From: CAZUQP01 sp964622455
GTDB taxonomy: Bacteria > Pseudomonadota > Gammaproteobacteria > DSM-16500
Direction of reading: 5' to 3'
DNA length: 13,863 nt
NCBI GenBank assembly: GCA_964622455.1
Contig: CAZUQP010000007.1
Span: 1 to 13,863 of the forward strand
The position numbers and the translations under genes were made by a program. This document shows positions 7,290-13,787 of this stretch, piece by piece (the stretch's first letter is position 1; the number at the start of each line of letters is the position of its first letter). The notes under the pieces are model-generated. The model made no database searches. It was not told the origin of the DNA and worked only from the letters and a program-made list of their open reading frames with translations.

Positions 7290-8334
7290 CGAAGATTTGG
7301 CACATATCTGGGATAAAGCGCCGCGTTCTTTATCGCGGCTTCATGACAGCCGAATTTTTATCACAGGCGGTACTGGTTTTTTTGGACTATGGCTGCTTCA
7401 GAGTATTGCTTATGCAGTGAATTATTTTGGTTTAAAAACAGAAGTCACTGTATTAACACGCGATCATCACACTTTTCTTAACAAAGTACCGCATCTTGCG
7501 AAAATGCCTTGGCTGCATTTTTTATTAGGTGATATCAAAACTATTTCATTTCCAACTGGGGGATTTACTCACATCATTCATGCAGCAACTGATGCGAGTG
7601 CCAAATTGAATGAAGAAAATCCTTTAGAGATGTTTGATACCATTGTTGCAGGGACTAGACATATTTTAGAATGGGCAGTGACTACGAATGTTAAACATTT
7701 TTTATTCGTGAGTTCGGGCGCGGTTTATGGTAAGCAGCCGCCCTCATTATTGATGGTTCCTGAATCTTATCTTGGCAGCATAGATCCTTTACAAACACGA
7801 TCGGCTTACGGCCTTTCGAAATTGCTGGCGGAACATCTTTGCCTATTATTTATCAAACAGCATCAATTGCCGATTAAAATTGCGCGCTGTTTTGCTTTTG
7901 TGGGGCCTCATTTACCATTAACAACGCATTTTGCTATTGGCAATTTTATCGCAAATGTTATTAAAGACGAACCCATAGAAGTCAAAGGCGATGGCTCTCC
8001 TTATCGTTCTTATTTATATGCAGCTGATCTTGTTATTTGGCTCTGGACAATTCTTTGTGAAGGGACTTTGGGCTCTGTGTATAACGTAGGTTCAGAACAG
8101 GCGATCAGTATTGCAGATCTTGCAAAACTCATTAGCCAAAAAGTTATACCTTCTTTACCAGTTGTTATTGCAAACGAACGAAAGACCCGTGCGTTACCTG
8201 AACGATATGTTCCTCACACAAAACGCGCAGAGCAGGAATTAAATTTACACCAATGGATTGATTTATCTCACGCGATTTCAAAAACCATTGAATGGAATAA
8301 GCATTATGCAAAAAGTAAGTCATTTTATAGCTGA
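7273..8334 (+). CDS. NAD(P)-dependent sugar epimerase/reductase (extended SDR)
   Basis: A 353-residue nucleotide-sugar SDR. It carries the Rossmann motif TGGTGFFG (31-38), a HAATDAS segment (103-109), the catalytic serine pair in VSSGAVYG (147-148), and the Tyr-x3-Lys as YGLSK (Tyr179, Lys183), followed by the ARCFAFVGP block and a SYLYAADL segment common to the family. About 25 residues precede the Rossmann strand, somewhat more than usual, but no closer start exists. It overlaps rfbH by 17 bases and the following ThDP-enzyme gene by 29. Following RfbF-RfbG-RfbH, it most likely reduces or epimerises a CDP-4-keto-3,6-dideoxy sugar, in the manner of abequose/paratose synthases or the YerF reductase acting after YerE. 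Sequence alone does not separate a C4-reductase from a side-chain reductase or an epimerase. Confidence 0.85.
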   Translation: MFSVPNEDLAHIWDKAPRSLSRLHDSRIFITGGTGFFGLWLLQSIAYAVNYFGLKTEVTVLTRDHHTFLNKVPHLAKMPWLHFLLGDIKTISFPTGGFTHIIHAATDASAKLNEENPLEMFDTIVAGTRHILEWAVTTNVKHFLFVSSGAVYGKQPPSLLMVPESYLGSIDPLQTRSAYGLSKLLAEHLCLLFIKQHQLPIKIARCFAFVGPHLPLTTHFAIGNFIANVIKDEPIEVKGDGSPYRSYLYAADLVIWLWTILCEGTLGSVYNVGSEQAISIADLAKLISQKVIPSLPVVIANERKTRALPERYVPHTKRAEQELNLHQWIDLSHAISKTIEWNKHYAKSKSFYS

Positions 8335-10123
8335 TTTTTTATTTGATTCTGGCTTGCGTCATATTTTTTTATTGACCGGCGGGGGCGCTATGCATTTAAA
8401 CGATGCATTTGGCAGGCACTCTGGCTTACGCATTATTTACAATCATCACGAACAAGCAAGTGCAATGGCGGCAGAAAGTTATGCGCGTTTGACGCAAAAA
8501 ATTCCTGTGTTAAATGTCACAACGGGGCCTGGCGGTATTAATGCATTAAACGGCGTGTTTGGTGCTTTTATTGATTCAATACCCATGCTTGTGATTTCAG
8601 GCCAAGTGCGGTATGACACGACTGTCGAAAGCACATCGCTGCCATTACGCCAATTGGGCGATCAAGAGTGCAAAATTATTGATATGGTAAAAAGCATCAC
8701 TAAATACGCAGTAACAGTCAAAGATCCGTTAGAAATAAAATATCATTTACAAAAAGCAATTTATTTAACACAGCATGGGCGCCCTGGGCCTGTGTGGATT
8801 GATATCCCTATGAATGTTCAAGGTGCATTAATAGATCCTTTAGCATTAACACATTTTGATCCGCTGGATGATTTGGACAGTGTCTCTATTCCAAAGATCT
8901 CAATGGATGTCGTGAATGATATTATTAAACGTATTAAAGAGGCTAAACGTCCCGTGATTCTTGCGGGCTCCGGTGTTCGTTCATCAGGCATGTATGAATT
9001 GTTTCTGCCTTTAATTGATTGTTTGGGTATTCCAGTGACAACTGCATTTAATGCGCATGATCTTTTGCCGGATACACATCCTTTGCATTCAGGAAGGCCC
9101 GGCACTATCGGTGATCGATTTGGTAATTTCACGGTACAAAACGCAGATTTATTAATGGTGTTAGGGTGCCGCTTGAACATTCGGCAGATCAGCTATAATC
9201 ATGCGTCTTTTGCGCGCGCAGCTTACAAAATAATGGTTGATATTGATGCGCTTGAATTTAAAAAACCGACCCTTAAAATTGATTTACCTATTCACGCAGA
9301 CCTTGCTGATTTTATTCCAACATTCATCCATGCGGCAAAATCAACAGTTTTTCCTCACAAAAAAGAATGGCTTTCCTGGTGTCAGACGAGAAAGAAAAAA
9401 TATCCGGTCGTATTGCCTGAATATTGGGAAAGTAAAAATGCAGTCAATCCTTATTGTTTTATGGAAAGATTAAGCGAACATTTACCGCCCAATCAAATTA
9501 TTGTAACCGGTGATGGAACAGCTTGTGTGGTTGCTTTTCAGGCGATGCATCTTAAAAAAAACCAGCGTTTATACAGTAATTCGGGTTCTGCATCGATGGG
9601 CTATGATTTACCGGCTGCGATCGGCGCTTGTGTGGGATCGAATGGCCAACCGATTGTATGTTTAGCAGGCGATGGCAGCATCATGCAAAATATTCAAGAA
9701 TTAGCGACCATTGTTTTTAATCAATATCCCATCAAGATTTTTGTGCTGAATAACAATGGTTATCACTCTATTCGGCAAACGCAGCAAAATTTTTTTGGAG
9801 AACCCCTAGTTGGGGTTGGGCCTGAAAGCGGTCTTGGTTTTCCTGATTTTAAAAAATTGGCTGCCGGTTTTGATTTACCTTTTCTGCGTTGTCACACGCA
9901 CAGTGAAATGGATGCTTGCATAACAGAAACACTACAACATGAGGGCCCCCTGTTGTGTGAAGTGATGTTAGATTTACAACAAGCTTTTTCTCCCAAACTA
10001 TCTTCGCGGCGTTTATCGGATGGCCGGATGGTCACGAGTCCCTTGGAAGATATGGCGCCTTTTTTAAGTCGGGAAGAATTAGCAGAAAATATGATTATTG
10101 AGGGAGTCACTCCACCCTTATGA
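8306..10123 (+). CDS. ThDP-dependent acetolactate-synthase-like enzyme, possible YerE-type branching enzyme
   Basis: A 605-residue enzyme of the acetolactate synthase/pyruvate oxidase superfamily. The N-terminal domain has the catalytic glutamate in NHHEQAS (Glu49) and the TTGPGG loop (72-77). A central domain follows (about 195-330). The C-terminal domain has the ThDP/Mg motif GDGS (455-458) ending at LNNNGY (481-486). All catalytic features are intact. The ATG at 8306 aligns with the family's usual start; the frame continues 16 residues upstream, but these have no family character. No small regulatory (IlvN-like) subunit follows, and the gene sits between sugar-modifying genes, so branched-chain amino acid synthesis is unlikely. 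The closest functional precedent in a CDP-dideoxysugar context is YerE, which adds a two-carbon unit from pyruvate to the C4 ketone of CDP-4-keto-3,6-dideoxyglucose. The next gene overlaps in ATGA. Superfamily certain; substrate inferred. Confidence 0.88.
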   Translation: MQKVSHFIADFLFDSGLRHIFLLTGGGAMHLNDAFGRHSGLRIIYNHHEQASAMAAESYARLTQKIPVLNVTTGPGGINALNGVFGAFIDSIPMLVISGQVRYDTTVESTSLPLRQLGDQECKIIDMVKSITKYAVTVKDPLEIKYHLQKAIYLTQHGRPGPVWIDIPMNVQGALIDPLALTHFDPLDDLDSVSIPKISMDVVNDIIKRIKEAKRPVILAGSGVRSSGMYELFLPLIDCLGIPVTTAFNAHDLLPDTHPLHSGRPGTIGDRFGNFTVQNADLLMVLGCRLNIRQISYNHASFARAAYKIMVDIDALEFKKPTLKIDLPIHADLADFIPTFIHAAKSTVFPHKKEWLSWCQTRKKKYPVVLPEYWESKNAVNPYCFMERLSEHLPPNQIIVTGDGTACVVAFQAMHLKKNQRLYSNSGSASMGYDLPAAIGACVGSNGQPIVCLAGDGSIMQNIQELATIVFNQYPIKIFVLNNNGYHSIRQTQQNFFGEPLVGVGPESGLGFPDFKKLAAGFDLPFLRCHTHSEMDACITETLQHEGPLLCEVMLDLQQAFSPKLSSRRLSDGRMVTSPLEDMAPFLSREELAENMIIEGVTPPL

Positions 10124-11283
10124 ATGATTCATTTACCATTGATGGAAAAAGATTAACGACAATTCCGATTGATCACAATCAATTTCAGATAAAATCCACA
10201 CCCAAATCATATCACGTGACACTCGATGAAAATAAAAATCCTTTTGATGTTCTCAATACCTATCTTTCTGAAAATAAAAATAGTGTGTTATTGATTGATG
10301 AAAATATTTTGCAATTATATAAAAATTTTTTAAAAATTGACGAAACACGAATTTTTTCAGCAAAAGCGACTGAAAATTTTAAGACTATCGATGGTATGTT
10401 TGCTGTGCTTAATTTTTTGAGTGAACGCGACTTTACTAAAAAAGAAAAATTAATTGTGGTGGGTGGCGGCATTATTCAAGAAGTGGGTGGATTTGTGAGT
10501 GCCTGTTATAAAAGAGGAATCCAGTGGGTTTATTTTCCCACCACGCTATTGTCGATGTGTGATAGTTGTATTGGCGGAAAGGTCAGTCTCAATTATAAAA
10601 ATGCAAAAAATCAAATCGGATTATTTCATCCGCCTGATGAAGTCATCATTAATCCCATTTTTCTTCAAACCCTCACAGATGAAGCATTGCGATCAGGCAT
10701 GGGCGAAATTTTAAAGTCAGTCATTATTGGCGGCCCTGCTTTTTTATCTCTTTATCAAAAATACGTAGTGAATGGAAAAATTCGTGCTTTTTATGATTAT
10801 AAGACACTTATTTTAAATGCATTAAGCATTAAATGCGCAGTGATTCAGGAGGATGAATTTGAATCTCATCATCGTAAGAGTTTGAATTACGGGCATACAT
10901 TAGGGCATGCGATTGAGAGTTTGTCCGATTATACTATTCCTCACGGGCTTGCTGTTCTTATGGGGATGATGCTTTCTAACGAATTAAGTTGTCGTCACTC
11001 TTTTTTAACAGTAGCCAATAAAGAAATTTTAAATGGGCTTTGTTTAGATTTATTGGATAATCATGTGATTGAAATCATGAAACATATTTCAATTGAAAAC
11101 ATTTTATCATTACTTAAAAAAGATAAAAAAATAGAAGGTAAATTTATTCATTTTGTGATGATAAAAGAAATAGGCGATACTTTTTTTATGAAAATTCTGC
11201 TTACAAAAGAATTTCAAAATGAAATTGAATCAATTTTAAGATCAGACAATTTCTTTGGCATTCTTAATGGAGAACCTGCCTAA
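10120..11283 (+). CDS. 3-dehydroquinate-synthase-like sugar phosphate cyclase
   Basis: A 387-residue member of the DHQ synthase/sugar phosphate cyclase family. These enzymes use NAD and a metal ion to close a carbocycle with loss of phosphate. It has the NAD-binding VGGG turn (114-117), the FPTTLL (139-144) and DSCIGGK (148-154) blocks, KNQIG (163-167), and the expected metal ligands: Glu196 in GMGE, His259 in NYGHT and His275 in IPHG. The block that normally reads GGGxxGD is GGGIIQE here (Asp to Glu121), a departure from housekeeping AroB. It carries about 20 extra N-terminal residues and is AT-rich: 10321-10380 and 11101-11160 hold only 14 and 10 G+C out of 60. The gene overlaps its neighbours by four bases and one base, so it belongs to the sugar operon rather than to shikimate genes. 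The product could be a carbocyclic sugar precursor; a second copy of AroB is the dull alternative. Confidence 0.82.
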   Translation: MNDSFTIDGKRLTTIPIDHNQFQIKSTPKSYHVTLDENKNPFDVLNTYLSENKNSVLLIDENILQLYKNFLKIDETRIFSAKATENFKTIDGMFAVLNFLSERDFTKKEKLIVVGGGIIQEVGGFVSACYKRGIQWVYFPTTLLSMCDSCIGGKVSLNYKNAKNQIGLFHPPDEVIINPIFLQTLTDEALRSGMGEILKSVIIGGPAFLSLYQKYVVNGKIRAFYDYKTLILNALSIKCAVIQEDEFESHHRKSLNYGHTLGHAIESLSDYTIPHGLAVLMGMMLSNELSCRHSFLTVANKEILNGLCLDLLDNHVIEIMKHISIENILSLLKKDKKIEGKFIHFVMIKEIGDTFFMKILLTKEFQNEIESILRSDNFFGILNGEPA

Positions 11284-12419
11284 TGAGAAAAAACATATTT
11301 GAAGATTTATTTGTTTTAGAGTTAGCCAATAACCATTGGGGCCTTGTTTCGCGGGGTTTAAAAATTATTGCAGAATTTAGCAAGGTGGTTCGTTTTAATA
11401 ATGTGAAAGCTGCCATTAAGCTGCAATTTCGTGATGTGGCCACTTTTATTCATCAAGATTTTCAAGATCGCGATGATGTTCGTTACATCAAAAAAACCCG
11501 TGCGACTCAAATGGTTCGTGATGATTATGCAGTATTGGTACAAGCTATCGTGAAGGGCGGGTGTATTCCCATGGCAACGCCATTTGACGAAAAATCGGTA
11601 GATTTATGTGTTGCATTTGATATGCCGGTTATCAAAATTGCAAGTTCTGCTATTAATGATTGGCCGCTTATTGAAAAAATTGCGGCAACTAGACGATCTG
11701 TCATCGTATCAACAGGCGGTGCATCTCAAAAAGATTTAGACGATATGGTGACATATTTTGAAAATCGTAATATTCCTTTAGCTATTAATCACTGTGTTTC
11801 TCTTTATCCTTCTGAAGATGACGAATTAGAATTAAATCAAATTGATTTTCTTAAAAATAGATATCCAGGGCATATTATTGGATTTTCAACGCATGAATAT
11901 CACGATTGGTCTTCATCCATGATGATGGCATATGCAAAAGGTGCCCGCACTTTTGAGAGACACATTGATATTGATTGGGAGAATGTGCTTGTTTCGCCTT
12001 ATTGTTCTTTGCCGGAGCAAGTGGATTCTTGGTTTAAAGCGTATCATAAGGCCGTTGAAATGTGCGGGGCACCCGGCACGCAAAAACGCATTCCACCGGA
12101 AAAAGAAATTCGTTATCTTGATGCGTTAGTCCGTGGAATTTATGCAAAACGCGATTTACCCAAAGGATATAAATTAACCCAGCATCAAGTTTATGAAGAT
12201 ATTTATGCGGCTATTCCTCTGCAAAAAGGACAAATCTCATGCCGTGAATTAATGGCTGGTGAAGTTTTGCTGAGAGATATTAAAAAAGATATGCCGATTA
12301 TGATCGATGATATTGATAGCGTATACGCCAAAAATCCGAATTTGAAAAAGGTAATTTATGCGCGCGGATTAAAGATGGAAAATACGCATTCTCCTGTGAG
12401 GTTGCTTGAAAATGAATGA
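11283..12419 (+). CDS. NeuB/SpsE-family PEP-condensing synthase with SAF domain
   Basis: A 378-residue protein with the two-domain layout of sialic acid synthases, which condense phosphoenolpyruvate with an aldose to give a 2-keto-3-deoxy (ulosonic) acid. The TIM-barrel has the N-terminal ELANNHWG block (13-20, Glu13), KLQF with Lys46, ATPFD (98-102), KIASS with Lys118, the VSTGGAS loop (142-148) and HCVSLYP. The likely metal-binding histidines are His204 in GFSTHE and His227 in FERHID. The C-terminal SAF (antifreeze-like) domain begins around VRGIYAKRDLPKG (283-295), with Arg284 at the conserved substrate-contacting position. The start overlaps the previous stop as TAATG, with GGAGA nine bases upstream. 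No epimerase or CMP-sugar synthetase is present, so ordinary sialic acid synthesis is not supported. The adjacent cyclase suggests a different acid or a cyclised product. Confidence 0.87.
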   Translation: MRKNIFEDLFVLELANNHWGLVSRGLKIIAEFSKVVRFNNVKAAIKLQFRDVATFIHQDFQDRDDVRYIKKTRATQMVRDDYAVLVQAIVKGGCIPMATPFDEKSVDLCVAFDMPVIKIASSAINDWPLIEKIAATRRSVIVSTGGASQKDLDDMVTYFENRNIPLAINHCVSLYPSEDDELELNQIDFLKNRYPGHIIGFSTHEYHDWSSSMMMAYAKGARTFERHIDIDWENVLVSPYCSLPEQVDSWFKAYHKAVEMCGAPGTQKRIPPEKEIRYLDALVRGIYAKRDLPKGYKLTQHQVYEDIYAAIPLQKGQISCRELMAGEVLLRDIKKDMPIMIDDIDSVYAKNPNLKKVIYARGLKMENTHSPVRLLENE

Positions 12420-12794
12420 TCAAGATGATTTGTGAAAAACTAAATGCTTATTTAAATAAAAACTGATGATTGCCATGAAAAATGAGGTCATTGCGCCCGC
12501 AATATAAAAATTAGGAATTATTTTGTGAATTAGGCTGATTAAAGATACATTCCAGCCATATAACAAGATGTAGATACCGATAAAATGAATCAATAATCGT
12601 TTATTTTTATTTTTGAAAACAAGCGTGCCTGTTGTCTTAAAATTAAATAAAATGCCAAGGCAAGTCGCAAATAAGATGGCGATGGTGTAGTGAAAACCTG
12701 CGAATAAGAAGAAAACGAAAAAGAGATACCCTACGATAGTATTTAAAATGCCTACTAAAAGAAAGGTAATAAATTCCCGCGAAAGATGTAACAT
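12420..12794 (-). CDS. GtrA-family small membrane protein
   Basis: A 124-residue, very hydrophobic protein with four predicted membrane helices (roughly 7-30, 35-52, 69-90 and 97-118) and the family-typical loop NFKTTGTLVF between the second and third. GtrA proteins are thought to flip a polyprenyl-phosphate-linked sugar made by GtrB to the periplasmic side. I took the ATG at 12794; a GTG three codons upstream (12803) also fits, and the purine-rich AAAGAG lies upstream of both. The stop codon abuts the stop of the NeuB-like gene with no spacer, so the two genes converge tail to tail. Its natural partner, a GtrB-type transferase, lies on the other side and is transcribed away from it. It is intact and small, as usual for the family. 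Confidence 0.85.
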   Translation of the reverse strand: MLHLSREFITFLLVGILNTIVGYLFFVFFLFAGFHYTIAILFATCLGILFNFKTTGTLVFKNKNKRLLIHFIGIYILLYGWNVSLISLIHKIIPNFYIAGAMTSFFMAIISFYLNKHLVFHKSS

Positions 12795-12854
12795 GTTCCA
12801 CACACTCTTTAAAAATGCTAAGATAAGATATTAACAAATTTATACTGGACAGTC

Positions 12855-13787
12855 ATGCCTCTGATTAGCATTGTCACCGCTTGTTATAATGAAGAAGAAA
12901 ATGTGCTGCCGCTTTATGAGCGTGTAAAAGCGGTGATGGGTACTCTACCGCATTATCAATATGAGCATATTTTTATTGATAATTCATCGACTGATAACAC
13001 TGTTTCTTTTTTAAAAGAGATTGCTGCCCGCGATAAAAACGTCAAGCTGATTTTAAATTCACGCAATTTTGGTCATATTCGTTCCCCCTTTTTTGGTTTA
13101 CTGAAAGCGAGGGGAGATGCGGTTATTTCACTGGTCTGTGATCTGCAAGATCCTCCGGAATTATTGCCAAAATTTATTGAACAATGGGAAAAGGGACATA
13201 AAATTGTAGTAGGTATTAAAGAAACAACTGATGAGCAGAGATTCATGCATTGGATCCGAAAATTTTATTACCAACTGATTGCAAAAATCGCAGCGACGAA
13301 ACAAATTAAAAATTATACGGGATTTGGATTGTACGATAAAGAAGTGATAGAAGCGCTTAAACTATTCGATGATCCTTATCCTTATTTTAGAGGGATGATT
13401 GCAGAAGTGGGATTTGACACGGCTTATATTTCTTATCATCAACCCACTCGCCAGAAAGGACGCACTAAAAATAATTTTTTTACACTGTATGATATGGCCA
13501 TGCTCGGAATGACGAGTTATTCAAAAGTTCCCATACGGCTTGTCACTGGTGTTGGATTTATTTGTGCCGCGCTTAGTTTTTTGATGGCGCTTATTTTTTT
13601 AATTTTAAAATTAATTTTTTGGTATCACTTTTCAGTAGGCATCGCACCTATTTTGATTGGTCTTTTCTTTTTTGCAGGAGTGCAGCTTTTTTTCGTAGGC
13701 ATTTTAGGCGAATACATCACAGCGATTCATACGCATGTCCAAAAAAGGCCTTTGGTTGTGGTGAAAGAGACGGTAAATTTTGATTAG
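12855..13787 (+). CDS. GtrB-type polyprenyl-phosphate glycosyltransferase (GT2)
   Basis: A 310-residue GT2 transferase with a cytoplasmic catalytic domain and two C-terminal membrane helices (about 227-253 and 262-288), the layout of bactoprenol glucosyltransferases. The start reads ISIVTACYNEEEN, followed by IDNSSTDNT (41-49), RNFGH (70-74), the metal-binding DLQDPPE (96-102) and a TGFGLYDKEV block. It would move a sugar from a nucleotide donor to undecaprenyl phosphate, giving a lipid-linked sugar for later addition to a surface polysaccharide. The ATG at 12855 has GGA (12846-12848) six bases upstream. Only 51 bases separate it from the divergent GtrA gene; TATACT at 12841-12846 resembles a -10 box but has no good -35 partner. 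A third, serotype-specific transferase (GtrC role) is not in the window. Donor sugar unknown. Confidence 0.9.
   Translation: MPLISIVTACYNEEENVLPLYERVKAVMGTLPHYQYEHIFIDNSSTDNTVSFLKEIAARDKNVKLILNSRNFGHIRSPFFGLLKARGDAVISLVCDLQDPPELLPKFIEQWEKGHKIVVGIKETTDEQRFMHWIRKFYYQLIAKIAATKQIKNYTGFGLYDKEVIEALKLFDDPYPYFRGMIAEVGFDTAYISYHQPTRQKGRTKNNFFTLYDMAMLGMTSYSKVPIRLVTGVGFICAALSFLMALIFLILKLIFWYHFSVGIAPILIGLFFFAGVQLFFVGILGEYITAIHTHVQKRPLVVVKETVNFD

Noticed and set aside
8818..9180. 120-residue minus-strand frame within the ThDP gene
   Set aside because: It is antisense to a conserved enzyme and has no domain or ribosome site support.
8306..10123. Housekeeping acetolactate synthase large subunit (ilvB/ilvI)
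   Set aside because: No small subunit follows and the gene is embedded in a sugar operon by overlaps on both sides; superfamily membership alone does not support amino acid synthesis.
10120..11283. Housekeeping aroB
   Set aside because: No aroK or other shikimate gene is adjacent, the GGGxxGD block is altered, and it is coupled to sugar genes. Not fully excluded.
11283..12419. Sialic acid synthase making Neu5Ac
   Set aside because: The partner genes are absent and the N-terminal motif is divergent, so only family level is claimed.
12448..12459. Perfect 12-base AT palindrome as a bidirectional terminator between the NeuB-like and GtrA genes
   Set aside because: It lies inside the GtrA coding end, is all A/T and would form only a weak hairpin.
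12643..12837. 64-residue minus-strand frame starting upstream of the GtrA gene
   Set aside because: It overlaps the clear GtrA coding frame and has no family features; it is a frame shadow.
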